From contig NZ_CP109013.1 of NCBI RefSeq assembly GCF_036226745.1, forward strand, positions 1,736,001 to 1,800,000: a stretch of DNA of 64,000 nt, given 5' to 3'. Position numbers and translations under genes: made by a program. Within the stretch, counting starts at the first letter, position 1, and each line of letters begins with the position of its first letter. The DNA comes from Streptomyces sp. NBC_00683. Lineage in GTDB: Bacteria; Actinomycetota; Actinomycetes; Streptomycetales; Streptomycetaceae. Below are positions 53,652 to 62,784 of this stretch, piece after piece. The notes beneath the pieces were generated by a model that had not been told where the DNA came from, did no database searches, and worked only from the letters and a program-made list of their open reading frames with translations.

Positions 53652-54700
53652 TTCGTCGCCTCCGCGCGCTTGCGTACCCATGCGTTGAGCAGGGTGGCCA
53701 GGAGCAGCATCGCTCCCAGGAAGAACTTGAACCAGTCGGGGTTCCACTCCGCGTACACGATGCCCTTGCTGGTCATGCCGAAGATGATCGCGCCGACCGC
53801 GGAACCGATCGCGGACCCGTAGCCGCCGGTGATCAGGCAGCCGCCGATGACGGCCGCGATGATGTACGTCAGCTCGTTGCCGACGCCCTCGCCCGACTGC
53901 ACCACGTCGTAGGAGAACAGCAGGTGCTGTCCGGAGACCCAGGCGGCGAAGGCGACACCGAGGTAGAGCCCGACCTTCGTACGGATCACCGGTACACCGA
54001 CCGCCCGCGCGGCGTCGGCCTCGCCGCCGACGGCGAAGATCCAGTTCCCGAAGCGGGTGCGGAGCAGGATCCAGGTGGCGACGGCGACGATCACCACCCA
54101 CCACAGGATGGTGACCTTGAGCTCGATGTCGCCGATCGTGAGGTGGGAGGCGAAGACCTTGCGGGCCGAGTCGAAGCCCTCCATGTCGCCGATCGCCTTG
54201 GTCGACACGGTGCCGCTGATCAGCTTGGTGAAGCCGAGGTTGAGGCCGGTCAGCATCAGGAACGTGCCGAGCGTGATGATGAAGCTGGGCAGCTTGGTGC
54301 GGGTCAGCATGAAGCCGTTGAACGCACCGAAGCACAGGGTGACCAGCAGCGACACGAAGACGCCGACCCAGACGTTGGCCGTCATCTGGTAGCTGAACAT
54401 CGACGAGATCAGCGCGGAGCTGGTCACCATCACACCGGCGGAGAGGTCGAACTCGCCGCCGATCATCAGGAGCGCCACCGGCGCCGCCATGATCCCGATG
54501 GTGGACGCCGCGTACAGCACCGTGCCGAAGCTGGACATCTGCAGGAAGTTGTCGGCGACGACCGCGAAGAAGAGGAAGACGGCCACGGCACCGACGACGG
54601 AGCCGAGCTCGGGGCGGCCGAGGAGCCTGCGCAGCGGTGAGGTGCGCAGCAGCCGTTCGTCGGTCTTCTCCGGGGCCACCGGTTGCCCGGTCGCTGTCAT
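53648..54700 (-). CDS. Sugar ABC transporter permease (RbsC-like)
   Basis: 350 residues, about ten hydrophobic segments. Family features: [60 protein letters not shown] and [20 protein letters not shown]. It starts at the ATGA overlap with the binding-protein stop and ends overlapping the ATPase start, so binding protein, permease and ATPase are translationally coupled. Confidence 0.92.
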   Translation of the reverse strand: MTATGQPVAPEKTDERLLRTSPLRRLLGRPELGSVVGAVAVFLFFAVVADNFLQMSSFGTVLYAASTIGIMAAPVALLMIGGEFDLSAGVMVTSSALISSMFSYQMTANVWVGVFVSLLVTLCFGAFNGFMLTRTKLPSFIITLGTFLMLTGLNLGFTKLISGTVSTKAIGDMEGFDSARKVFASHLTIGDIELKVTILWWVVIVAVATWILLRTRFGNWIFAVGGEADAARAVGVPVIRTKVGLYLGVAFAAWVSGQHLLFSYDVVQSGEGVGNELTYIIAAVIGGCLITGGYGSAIGSAVGAIIFGMTSKGIVYAEWNPDWFKFFLGAMLLLATLLNAWVRKRAEATK

Positions 54701-55710
54701 CGGGTCCCCCGCTTCGTGTACTCGGCGAGCTCGTCGGCGTCGTCGGCGGTGATGATCTGCGGCCCGGTCAGGACGGGCAGGCCTCCGCCGAGCACGTTGC
54801 GGTTGTAGCGGTAGAGCCAGAGCAGGTCGACGGCCTCGTACCCCTGGAGGTAGGGCTGCTGGTCGACGGCGAAGCCGAGCGTCTTGTTCTGCAGGCCGGT
54901 GGCGACACTGGCGTTCAGGTCGAAGGTGTCGATCTCGGCCTTGCTGCCCGCGGTCTCCTTCGCCTTGACCGCGGCCGCGGCGAACGGGGCGCCGAGGGTG
55001 ACGACCGCGTCGATGCTCTTGTCGGCGTCGAGCTTCGCCTCGATGGAGGCCTGGACGTCGGGCATGTTGGTGCCGTCGACGTACAGGTTCTGCATGGTGC
55101 CGTCGAAGCTCTCCTTCGCTCCGCCGCAGCGCTGCTCGTGGCCGACGTTGCCCTGTTCGTGCAGGACGCAGAGCGCCTTCTTGCGGCCCCGCTTGTCGAG
55201 CTCGTCGCCGACGGCCTCGCCCGCGATGGCCTCGTCCTGTCCGATGTGGGTCAGGGCGCCGAAGGACTTGGACTCGGCGGAGCCGGAGTTCACCGTGATC
55301 ACGGGGATGCCGGCCTCGGTGGCCTTGGCGACGACGGCCTTCATCGCGTCGGGCTTGGCCAGCGAGACGATCAGCCCGTCGACGCCCTTGTCGATCGCGG
55401 TCTGGACGAGCTCGGCCTGCTGCTGCGCCTCGTCGTTGTGCGAGTAGAGGAAGTTGATGTTGTCCTTGAGGGCTGCCTGCTCGGCGCCCTTCTGGACGAT
55501 GTCCCAGAAGGTGTCGCCGTCGCCCGAGTGGGTGACCATGGCGAAGGTCCAGCGGGGCGTGTTCACCGCGGACCGGCCCTCTGCGGCCTCCTCGGCCGCG
55601 CGCTCCTCCGCCCGCTTGCCACCGGTGCTGCTGCATCCCATGAGGGAGGCTCCCAGCACCGCTGCCAGCACGGCACCCATCGCACGTACCCCTGTCCGAA
55701 CCCTTGCCAC
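54697..55710 (-). CDS. Sugar-binding lipoprotein, paralogue 1
   Basis: 337 residues from the GTG at 55710 (AAGAAGG upstream; ATG at 55680 is possible). Lipoprotein signal [20 protein letters not shown]. Peripla_BP_4/RbsB-like domain: [60 protein letters not shown] and [20 protein letters not shown]. It is closely related to the upstream binding protein along its length, indicating a tandem duplication. Coupled to the permease, so it is the likely primary receptor. Confidence 0.92.
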   Translation of the reverse strand: MARVRTGVRAMGAVLAAVLGASLMGCSSTGGKRAEERAAEEAAEGRSAVNTPRWTFAMVTHSGDGDTFWDIVQKGAEQAALKDNINFLYSHNDEAQQQAELVQTAIDKGVDGLIVSLAKPDAMKAVVAKATEAGIPVITVNSGSAESKSFGALTHIGQDEAIAGEAVGDELDKRGRKKALCVLHEQGNVGHEQRCGGAKESFDGTMQNLYVDGTNMPDVQASIEAKLDADKSIDAVVTLGAPFAAAAVKAKETAGSKAEIDTFDLNASVATGLQNKTLGFAVDQQPYLQGYEAVDLLWLYRYNRNVLGGGLPVLTGPQIITADDADELAEYTKRGTR

Positions 55711-55862
55711 GACGCCGTGCCCTTCTTGTGCTGCTCGCTGTGCTGCCTGGTGGAGCCGGGGAGAGTGGACTCCCGGCCCGGCCGCCCAAGTATCCCCGAG
55801 CCGGTGCCGCCGTCGCTCGGCAGGGGCTCGGCGGCGATTCGGCACGGCCACGGTCCGGCCCG

Positions 55863-56861
55863 TCATCGGGTTCCGCGAGCGGTGTACTTCTCGAGCAGCG
55901 GTACGTCGTCGGCGGTGACGATCGCGGGCCCGGTGAGTACGGGTTTCCCGCCGCCGATGACGTTTCCGTTGGACCGGTTGAGCCAGAGCTCGTCGACGGC
56001 GAGGTAGCCCTGGAGGTAGGGCTGCTGGTCGACGGCGAAGCCGATCTCCTTTGCCTTCAGCTGCTTGACGACCTCGGCGTTGAGGTCGAAGGTGTCGATC
56101 TCGGCCGTGCTCCCCGCGCCCGCCCTGGCCTTGACCGAGGCGGCGGCGAAGGGGGCGCCGAGGGTGACGACCGTGTCGATGCCCTTGTCCGCCTGCAGTT
56201 TCGCCTCGATGGAGGAGGTGGCGGCGGGCATGTTCGTGCCTTCGACGCCGAGGTTCTCCACCGTGCCGCCGAACGTCTTCTTCACGCCCGCGCAGCGCTC
56301 CTCGAGGGACACGTTGCCCTGTTCGTGGATGACGCACAGGGCCTTCTTCCGGCCGCGCGCGTTGAGCTCCTCGCCGACCGCCTGGCCCGCGACCGCCTCG
56401 TCCTGCCCGATGTGGCCGAGGGCGCCGACCGCCTGGGAGTGCTGCGCGCCCGAGTTGATGGTGACGACGGGGATGCCGGCTTTCACGGCCTTGGCCACCA
56501 CGTCCCGGACGGCTTCCGGTTTGGCGAGGGTGACGACGATTCCGTCGACCTTCTGGTCGATGGCGGCCTGGACGAGCTGGGCCTGCTCCTTGCCCTCCTT
56601 GTTGGCCGAGTAGAGGAAGTCGACGTTGTCCTTGGCCGCGGCCTGCTCGGCGCCCTTGCGGACGATGTCCCAGAAGGTGTCGCCCTCGCCCGAGTGCGTG
56701 ACCATCGCGATCCTCATCTCCGGGGTGGAGACACCCCGGGGGCCTTTCGGGGCGCCGTCCCCGGAGCCGGCCTCGGAGTCCTTGCCGCCGGAGCCGCTGC
56801 ATCCGGCGACCGCGAGGGCGCATACGGCGATCAGGACTGCTGCCGTGCGAGTCGTACGCAT
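55863..56861 (-). CDS. Sugar-binding lipoprotein, paralogue 2
   Basis: 332 residues. Lipoprotein signal TAAVLIAVCALAVAGCSGSG. The same fold and motifs as the next gene ([72 protein letters not shown]). It opens the transport operon and has a TTTGTCCGAACAT site 78 bp upstream that resembles one between the GntR and dehydrogenase genes. Two receptors for one permease suggest two related ligands or different affinities. Confidence 0.92.
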   Translation of the reverse strand: MRTTRTAAVLIAVCALAVAGCSGSGGKDSEAGSGDGAPKGPRGVSTPEMRIAMVTHSGEGDTFWDIVRKGAEQAAAKDNVDFLYSANKEGKEQAQLVQAAIDQKVDGIVVTLAKPEAVRDVVAKAVKAGIPVVTINSGAQHSQAVGALGHIGQDEAVAGQAVGEELNARGRKKALCVIHEQGNVSLEERCAGVKKTFGGTVENLGVEGTNMPAATSSIEAKLQADKGIDTVVTLGAPFAAASVKARAGAGSTAEIDTFDLNAEVVKQLKAKEIGFAVDQQPYLQGYLAVDELWLNRSNGNVIGGGKPVLTGPAIVTADDVPLLEKYTARGTR

Positions 56862-56938
56862 CGTGGGCCCGCCTTCTCTCCCGGCCGCCCGAGTGCGGCT
56901 GGGGGAGTTCTAGCGGCCTTACATGGTCACGTCAAGAG

Positions 56939-56951
56939 TTTGTCCGAACAT
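56939..56951. promoter_or_regulatory. Putative GntR operator upstream of binding-protein operon
   Basis: TTTGTCCGAACAT, matching 11 of 13 positions of TTTGTCAGGACAT at 57785-57797. It lies between the GntR stop codon and the first transport gene, where that operon's promoter should be. Confidence 0.55.
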
Positions 56952-56981
56952 TCTTACCGAGAGCGGGACGGGGAGGAGGGC

Positions 56982-57743
56982 TCAGGGCCGTACCAGCAGC
57001 TGGAATTCGAACGCGTACCGCGAGGCACGGTAGACGTGGGAGCCGAACTCGACCGCCCTGCCTCCGTCGTCGAACGTGGTCCGCTCCATCGTCAGCAGCG
57101 GCGCCCCTTCGTCCTCCATGAGCCGCTTCGCCTCCTCCGCGGTCGCGGCCCGCGCCCCGACGGACTGGCGGGCGCTGTGCAGCGTGATCCCCGACAGGCG
57201 CATCATCCGGTAGAGCCCGGTCGACTCCAGCCGCTCGGTGGTCAGTTCGAGCAGGTCCGGGGGCAGATGGTTGCGCAGGAGAGCCATGGGCTCGTCGTGC
57301 GCGTACCGCAGCCGCTCCACGAGATGGACGTCGCTGCCCTCCTCGACACCGAGCGCCGCGGCGACCTCGGCCGTCGCCGCCTCGACCGTGTTGCGCAGGA
57401 CCCGGGTCGCGGGGTGCTGACCGGCCGCCTCCAGATCGTCGTAGAGGCTGCTCAGTTCGAGCGGGCGCTTGATCCGGCTGTGGACGACCTGGGTGCCCAC
57501 GCCCCTGCGGCGCACCATCAGCCCCTTGTCGACGAGCGACTGGATGGCCTGGCGGACGGTGGGCCTGGACAGGCCGAGCCGTGCGGCGAGTTCCAGCTCG
57601 TTGCCGAGGAGGCTGCCGGGTGTGAGCCTGCCCTGCTCGATGGCCGCCTCCAGCTGCTGGGCCAGCTGGTAGTAGAGCGGGACGGGGCTGGTGCGGTCCA
57701 CGCCAAGCCCCAGAGCGGCGGAGTCGGCGGTGGGTTTGGACAC
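56982..57743 (-). CDS. GntR-family regulator (HutC/UTRA type)
   Basis: 253 residues. N-terminal wHTH: PLYYQLAQQLEAAIEQGRLT, then ELELAARLGLSRPTVRQAIQ and the wing MVRRRGVGTQVV. The C-terminal UTRA effector domain includes VHLVERLRYAHDEPMALLRN and GAPLLTMERTTFDDGGRAVE, ending AFEFQLLV. It most likely represses the transport operon downstream and the divergent dehydrogenase, with a sugar or its phosphate as inducer (inferred). Confidence 0.92.
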   Translation of the reverse strand: MSKPTADSAALGLGVDRTSPVPLYYQLAQQLEAAIEQGRLTPGSLLGNELELAARLGLSRPTVRQAIQSLVDKGLMVRRRGVGTQVVHSRIKRPLELSSLYDDLEAAGQHPATRVLRNTVEAATAEVAAALGVEEGSDVHLVERLRYAHDEPMALLRNHLPPDLLELTTERLESTGLYRMMRLSGITLHSARQSVGARAATAEEAKRLMEDEGAPLLTMERTTFDDGGRAVEFGSHVYRASRYAFEFQLLVRP

Positions 57744-57784
57744 GGCAGGGAGCGTACCCCGTCCCGCACCACAGCACCCTTCGA

Positions 57785-57807
57785 TTTGTCAGGACATATA
57801 GTTGACA
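57785..57807. promoter_or_regulatory. Putative GntR operator in divergent promoter region
   Basis: TTTGTCAGGACAT at 57785-57797, followed by GTTGACA at 57801-57807, gives an imperfect TGTCA/TGACA dyad between gntR and the dehydrogenase. The first 13 nt recur before the binding-protein operon. Confidence 0.55.
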
Positions 57808-57836
57808 GGGCACCGGGCGGGCGGCACGTTGGGTCC

Positions 57837-58841
57837 ATGCGCATCGGACTCATCGGCACCGGCCGGATCGGCTCCTTCCACGCGGGCGTCCTGGCACGCC
57901 ATCCCGGGGTCGACACCCTGGTGGTGACGGATCCCGACGCGGCCCGCGCCGCACAGGTCGCGGGCCGGACGGGTGCGACGGCCGTCGCTTCCGCCGCCGA
58001 CGTCCTCGGCGCGGGGGTGGACGCCGTGGTGATCGCCTCGGCCACCTCCGCGCACGCGGAGCTCATCGGCCGGGTGGCACGGGCGGGTCTGCCCGCCTTC
58101 TGCGAGAAACCGATCGCGCTGGACCTGCCGGGGACGCTCGGCGCACTGCGCGAGGTCGACCGGGCGGGCAGCGTGCTCCAGCTCGGTTTCATGCGCCGGT
58201 TCGACCCCGGCTACGCCGCGGCACGCGCGGCCGTGCGCGGCGGCGCCCTGGGCAGGCTGCACACCGTACGGGCGACGACCTCCGACGCCGCTCCGCCGCC
58301 CGCCGCGTATCTGCCGCTCTCCGGGGGCCTGTTCAGGGACTGTCTCGTACACGACTTCGACATCCTGCGCTGGGTGACGGGCCGTGAGGTGACCGAGGTG
58401 TACGCCACCGGGTCGGATGCCGGGCACCCGATGTTCCGGGCGGCGGGCGATGTCGACACTGCGGCCGCCCTGCTGACCCTGGACGACGGAACACTCGCCA
58501 CGGCCACCGCCACCCGGTGCAACGGGGCGGGATACGACGTACGGATGGAACTGGCGGGCGAGCAGGACCAGATCACGGTCGGCCTCGACGACCGTACGCC
58601 GATCACGTCGGCCGAGCCGAAGGGGCCCGCGGCCCCTGACAAGCCGTGGCCGGGCTTCCTGGAGCGGTTCGCCGCGGCGTACGAGGCGGAGCTGGACGCG
58701 TTCGTACGCGTCGTCCGCGGTGAACTGGCGAACCCCTGCGACGGCCGGGAGGCGCTGCACGCCCTGCGCATCGCCGAGGCCTGCGAACTGTCGCGCCGCG
58801 AGCGCCGCCCCGTGCTGATGACCGAGCTCGCCGGGGGCTGA
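57837..58841 (+). CDS. Gfo/Idh/MocA-family dehydrogenase (inositol 2-dehydrogenase-like)
   Basis: 334 residues. Rossmann start MRIGLIGTGRIGSFHAGVLA, the catalytic-Lys motif in AFCEKPIALDLPGTLG, LQLGFMRRFDPGYAAARAAV and the substrate-site GGLFRDCLVHDFDILRWVTG with the conserved Asp and His. EKP and HDxD are as in myo-inositol 2-dehydrogenase (IolG/Idh). It diverges from the GntR regulator and sugar uptake operon, fitting an inositol or rare-sugar catabolic locus; the exact substrate is not proven. Confidence 0.9.
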   Translation: MRIGLIGTGRIGSFHAGVLARHPGVDTLVVTDPDAARAAQVAGRTGATAVASAADVLGAGVDAVVIASATSAHAELIGRVARAGLPAFCEKPIALDLPGTLGALREVDRAGSVLQLGFMRRFDPGYAAARAAVRGGALGRLHTVRATTSDAAPPPAAYLPLSGGLFRDCLVHDFDILRWVTGREVTEVYATGSDAGHPMFRAAGDVDTAAALLTLDDGTLATATATRCNGAGYDVRMELAGEQDQITVGLDDRTPITSAEPKGPAAPDKPWPGFLERFAAAYEAELDAFVRVVRGELANPCDGREALHALRIAEACELSRRERRPVLMTELAGG

Positions 58842-58843
58842 CG

Positions 58844-59266
58844 TCAGGCTGCCGGCCCGGTCGAGAGAACCGTCCCCTGGGCGACCGCGCACAGCACCTC
58901 GGCCCCCTCGTCGTCCACGGTGTACAGCTCGCAACGCACGACGGCCTGTCGGCGGCCGGTGTGCACGACGGTGGCCCTGGCAACGAGGGTGCGGCCGGCC
59001 GCGGGGCGGACGTACTGGATGGAGAAGCCGCCCGTGAGCACGGCGGGGCCGAGCGTCGTCCCGGCCGCGAAAGTGATCGAGTTGTCGGCCGCGTAGGCCA
59101 GCACGCCTCCGTGCAGGTACCCGTTCTGCTGCTCCAGGTCCTCACGGACGTCGATCTCGAGGGTGGCCGCCCCGTCCCCGAACTCCGTGATCCGCGCACC
59201 GACGAGCCCGCTGAAGGGCTGACTGTCGAGGATCTTCTGTGCCATCCGCAGAGACGGTTCCGTCAT
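58844..59266 (-). CDS. PaaI-family hotdog thioesterase
   Basis: 140 residues. Hotdog fold with GDGAATLEIDVREDLEQQNG, YLHGGVLAYAADNSITFAAG (catalytic region) and FSIQYVRPAAGRTLVARATV, typical of PaaI/4HBT acyl-CoA thioesterases. It starts 22 bp after the P450 stop on the same strand, so the two are probably co-transcribed. The stop is 2 bp from the convergent dehydrogenase stop. Substrate unknown. Confidence 0.87.
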   Translation of the reverse strand: MTEPSLRMAQKILDSQPFSGLVGARITEFGDGAATLEIDVREDLEQQNGYLHGGVLAYAADNSITFAAGTTLGPAVLTGGFSIQYVRPAAGRTLVARATVVHTGRRQAVVRCELYTVDDEGAEVLCAVAQGTVLSTGPAA

Positions 59267-59288
59267 GGCGTTTCTCCCGATTCCGTTC

Positions 59289-60461
59289 CTACCAGCTCAC
59301 GGGCAGACTACGGACCCCCCGGATCAGCATCCCCGGCAGCCAGTCCGGCTCCCCGCCGTCCGGATCCCGTACGAGGCCGGGGCACCGGTCCAGCAGGGCG
59401 CGGATCGCGATCCGCCCCTCCATCCGGGCCAGCGGTGCGCCCATGCAGAAGTGCATGCCGTGCCCGAACGCGAGGTGCCCCTGGGCGTCGCGCCGTATGT
59501 CGAAGGTGTCCGGGTCCGGGTAGCGGTCGGGGTCGCGGTCCCCCGAGCCGAGGGCGACCAGGACCGCCTCCCCCGCCGGAATGACACGGGAGCCGACGGG
59601 GACCGGCTCCCTGGTGAAGCGGAGGGTCGCGTTCTCGACCGGTCCGTCGTACCGGAGCATCTCCTCGACGGCCCCGTCGATGAGCTCCGGATCGGCCCGG
59701 AGCAGGGCGAGTTGATCGGGGTGGTCGAGCAGCGCGCGTACCCCGTTGGCGATCAGGTTCACCGTCGTCTCGTGGCCCGCCACCAGGAGCAGAAAGGCCA
59801 TGCCGACCAGTTCGTCGGACGACAGCCGGTCGCCCCCCTCGTCGCGCGCCTGGATCAGGGCGCTCAACAGGTCGTCGCCGGGCGCGCAGCGCTTGTCCTC
59901 GATCAGCTCGTCGAGGTAGGCGCCCATGGCGTGGACCGCCGCGTCCTCCTTCTCGTGCGAGACGGGCGCGACGATGGCGTTGGACAGCAGCCGGAAGGCG
60001 TCCCGGTCCAAGCCGGGTACGCCGATGAGTTCGCAGATCACCGTCATCGGCAGGGGGAAGGCGAGCGCGTCGACGAGGTCGGCGCTCCCGGCGGGCACCA
60101 TCGCGTCGAGGAGTCCGGCGGTGATCTGCTCGATCCGCGGACGCAGCGCCTCGATCCGCCGGGGGGTGAACTCACGGGCGACGAGCCGCCGCAGCCTCGT
60201 GTGATGGGGTGCGTCCAGCTCCAGCATGCTCGCGTTGATCGGACTGCCCGCCGCCGACCAGCGCTCCGCCACCCGCCGGTCCTTGCTGAACCGCTGGTCC
60301 GCGAGGGCCGCGCGGGCCTCCTCGTATCCGACGATCAGCCAGATGCGGTCGAAGTTGTCGGTACGGACGGCGTGCAACGGCCCCTCGGCGCGCAACTTCG
60401 CGTAGTGCGGATACGGATTCGCCGTGAAGTCCCGCACCTCACGCAGATCGATCACGGACAT
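59289..60461 (-). CDS. Cytochrome P450 (CYP107-like)
   Basis: 390 residues from MSVIDLREVRDFTANPYPHY, with a GGGGG site. I-helix AFLLLVAGHETTVNLIANG; E-x-x-R in AVEEMLRYDGPVENATLRFT; heme loop LAFGHGMHFCMGAPLARMEG with the proximal Cys. It is a soluble bacterial class I P450 that hydroxylates or otherwise oxidises a small molecule using ferredoxin; no ferredoxin gene is adjacent. It is unlinked to the NRPS cluster (over 30 kb away). Confidence 0.93.
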   Translation of the reverse strand: MSVIDLREVRDFTANPYPHYAKLRAEGPLHAVRTDNFDRIWLIVGYEEARAALADQRFSKDRRVAERWSAAGSPINASMLELDAPHHTRLRRLVAREFTPRRIEALRPRIEQITAGLLDAMVPAGSADLVDALAFPLPMTVICELIGVPGLDRDAFRLLSNAIVAPVSHEKEDAAVHAMGAYLDELIEDKRCAPGDDLLSALIQARDEGGDRLSSDELVGMAFLLLVAGHETTVNLIANGVRALLDHPDQLALLRADPELIDGAVEEMLRYDGPVENATLRFTREPVPVGSRVIPAGEAVLVALGSGDRDPDRYPDPDTFDIRRDAQGHLAFGHGMHFCMGAPLARMEGRIAIRALLDRCPGLVRDPDGGEPDWLPGMLIRGVRSLPVSW

Positions 60462-60492
60462 CGGCCCGCCCCCTGTCCTGGTCTGACTCCGT

Positions 60493-61218
60493 TCAGCGTA
60501 GGCCGCCGTCGGCCGGTCCGTCCTCGTCCAGCAGGCCCGCGTCGTGGACCAGCAGCGCGATCTGGACACGGTTGTTGAGCCCGAGTCTGGCGAGGATCCG
60601 GGAGACGTGCGTCTTCACCGTGGCCACACTCAGATAGAGGGTGGCGGCGATCTCCGCGTTGGAGCTGCCGCGTCCGACGGCCAGCGCCACGTCCCGTTCG
60701 CGGTCCGCGAGCTCGGCGAACCGTTGCCGCGCACGGTCCGCTCGGGCCGGCCGGTCGTCCGCCGTGCCGCCCGCGGCACGGGCCATGAGACGGCGGGTGA
60801 CGGCGGGTGAGAGGACGGGCTCGCCGGCTGCGACGCGCCGGACCGCTTCGACGATCTGGGCGGGCGGGGTGTCCTTCAGGACAAATCCTGCCGCCCCCGC
60901 GCGGATGGCCCGCAGCACCTGTTCATCGGCGTGGAAGGTGGTGAGGACGACGACCTCGGGGGCCTCGGGCCTGCTTCGCAGTGCCTCGGTCGCGGCCAGT
61001 CCGTCCATGACGGGCATCCGGATGTCCATCAGCACCACGTCGGGGCGCAGCCGGTCGACCAGGCCCTCGACCTCGGTGCCGTCGGCGCCCTCCCCCACGA
61101 TGTCGATGCCGTCGGCTCCGCCGAGCATCAGGGTGAGCCCGGCCCGTACGAGCGGGTCGTCGTCGACGATGAGCAGCCGGACCGGTCGTGGTGGTACCTC
61201 GGGCGTCGGGGTGTTCAT
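60493..61218 (-). CDS. LuxR/NarL-type response regulator
   Basis: 241 residues from the ATG at 61218 that overlaps the kinase stop; GTG at 61227 is an alternative. Receiver domain: LLIVDDDPLVRAGLTLML, phospho-acceptor Asp in VVLMDIRMPVMDGLAATEAL, VVLTTFH and GFVLKDTPP with the conserved Lys. LuxR HTH: LADRERDVALAVGRGSSNAE followed by YLSVATVKTHVSRILARLGL. It partners the histidine kinase upstream. Targets are unknown. Confidence 0.95.
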   Translation of the reverse strand: MNTPTPEVPPRPVRLLIVDDDPLVRAGLTLMLGGADGIDIVGEGADGTEVEGLVDRLRPDVVLMDIRMPVMDGLAATEALRSRPEAPEVVVLTTFHADEQVLRAIRAGAAGFVLKDTPPAQIVEAVRRVAAGEPVLSPAVTRRLMARAAGGTADDRPARADRARQRFAELADRERDVALAVGRGSSNAEIAATLYLSVATVKTHVSRILARLGLNNRVQIALLVHDAGLLDEDGPADGGLR

Positions 61219-62435
61219 GCGGGCCACGGTAGCCAGGCCCGGACACCGAATCCGCCGTCGGGCCCGGGTCCGTGCTCCAGGCCGCCCCCGGCCAGGGTGG
61301 CGCGCTCGGTGAGGCCGATGAGGCCCTGGCCCGATCCGGGGACCCGCTCGAAGGGTTCGGTGGGGGCGGGGTTGCGGACCTCGATCGTGAGCCCGTCGCC
61401 CGGGCCGCCGGTCACGGTGACGGTGACCGGGGCGCCGGGTGCGTGTTTGCGGGCATTGGTGAGGGCTTCCTGTGCGATGCGGTAGACGGTGCGTCCGGTG
61501 GCCGCGGGCGCCTCGGCCGGGTCGGCGACGCGGTTGTCCAGGGTGACCTTCATCCCGGCCGACACCGACTCCTCGACCAGCGCGTCCAGGGTGACGAGCG
61601 TGGGCTGCGGCCGGTTGCCCTCGTCGCCCTCCCCGGGGCCGCGCAGGACGCCGATGATCTCGCGGAGGTCCTGGAGCGCCTCGTGGGCGCTGTCCCGGAT
61701 GACTCCGGCGGCCCTGCCGACCTCGGCGGGGGGTGCGTCGGGCCGGAATTCGAGGGCTCCCGCGTGGACGCTGAGCAGGGTCAGGCGGTGGGCGAGGACG
61801 TCGTGCATCTCGCGGGCGATGGCCTCACGGGCCAGCCGCTGGGCCTGTTCCGCCCGGAGTGCCGCCTCGGCCTCCGCCCGGCGCGCCCGTTCACGCAACG
61901 TGACCACGAGCTGGCGCCGTGACCGTACGACCATGCCCCAGCTGACCACCAGCAGGACCAGCAGCACCCCGATGATCGTGGAGGCGATGAAGGAGGTGGT
62001 CGGGTCCGGGCGGAGCAGGGGTTGCAGGGGGGCCACGGCGAGGGCGCCCGCGCCGACGATCGCCACCGGCTTGAACGGCCGGTGCACGGCCAGGCTGAAC
62101 AGGGCGATCAGCAGCGCGCCGGCCGCGACGGGTTCCACGATGCCGACGGCGGTCAGCGACACCGCGAGCCCCACGGGCCAACGGCGCCGGAGCCAGAGGG
62201 CGCAGCAGGCGGCGGCACCGACCAGGGAGTCGACGAAGACGACACCGTCCGGGGTGGTGTGGTCCGCGTCGATCGCGGCGAGGGCGAGCACCCCGATGGA
62301 GGCTGCGCAGAGGAAGGCCGTGATGTCGTCGATCCAGTCCCGTACGGTCCGGCGCGACCGGCCCCCGTCGCCGCCGGACAGCTCGTGGTCGGCCAGGGCC
62401 GAGGGCAGCAGCCAGCGGTACTCCGTGCGCGTCAT
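61215..62435 (-). CDS. NarL-type sensor histidine kinase
   Basis: 406 residues from MTRTEYRWLLPSALADHELS. Several N-terminal membrane helices (residues about 40-175) precede the dimerisation motif AREMHDVLAHRLTLLSVHAG with the phospho-acceptor His. The HATPase domain shows RIAQEALTNARKHAPG (N box), GLTIEVRNPAP and GSGQGLIGLTERATLAGG (G boxes). TAGTTT 7 nt before the ATG suggests a leaderless start. Diverges from a small membrane protein gene. Confidence 0.93.
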   Translation of the reverse strand: MTRTEYRWLLPSALADHELSGGDGGRSRRTVRDWIDDITAFLCAASIGVLALAAIDADHTTPDGVVFVDSLVGAAACCALWLRRRWPVGLAVSLTAVGIVEPVAAGALLIALFSLAVHRPFKPVAIVGAGALAVAPLQPLLRPDPTTSFIASTIIGVLLVLLVVSWGMVVRSRRQLVVTLRERARRAEAEAALRAEQAQRLAREAIAREMHDVLAHRLTLLSVHAGALEFRPDAPPAEVGRAAGVIRDSAHEALQDLREIIGVLRGPGEGDEGNRPQPTLVTLDALVEESVSAGMKVTLDNRVADPAEAPAATGRTVYRIAQEALTNARKHAPGAPVTVTVTGGPGDGLTIEVRNPAPTEPFERVPGSGQGLIGLTERATLAGGGLEHGPGPDGGFGVRAWLPWPA

Positions 62436-62580
62436 ATCGACAAAACTACGCAGGCCGGGGCCGCCGCAGGCCCGTTGCGGCCGGGGCAGAGACCGAAGTC
62501 GCACGATCCCAGACTTTCGGCGGGCCCCGCACGACCGGTGGCCGATGCCGGGGCGGGGCGGTGCGCGACAGGCTCGGGTC

Positions 62581-62784
62581 ATGAAGAAATTCGTGGAGAC
62601 GGCCGGGTTCATCGTGTTCGTCCAGGGGGCCGCCGGACTGCTCTACGAGTGGACGAGGTGGTTCCGGCTGTGGGCCGTGGTGGCGCGACTGGACTTCCTC
62701 GACGACCACGGGCTCTTCGTCAGCATCGTGCTGGTGGTGACGGGTGGGGCGGTGATGATCGCGGCGGACCGCATCAGGGCGTAG
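62581..62784 (+). CDS. Small two-helix membrane protein
   Basis: 67 residues. Two hydrophobic stretches (AGFIVFVQGAAGLLYEW and FVSIVLVVTGGAVMIAA) flank an aromatic/charged loop (TRWFRLWAVVARLDFLDDHG). Third-position G/C and the ATG favour a real gene. Its end overlaps the convergent EamA gene by 11 bp. Function unknown. Confidence 0.7.
   Translation: MKKFVETAGFIVFVQGAAGLLYEWTRWFRLWAVVARLDFLDDHGLFVSIVLVVTGGAVMIAADRIRA

Noticed and set aside
59289..60461. P450 considered as a tailoring enzyme of the NRPS cluster
   Set aside because: It is more than 32 kb from the cluster end with many unrelated genes between and pairs with a thioesterase gene.
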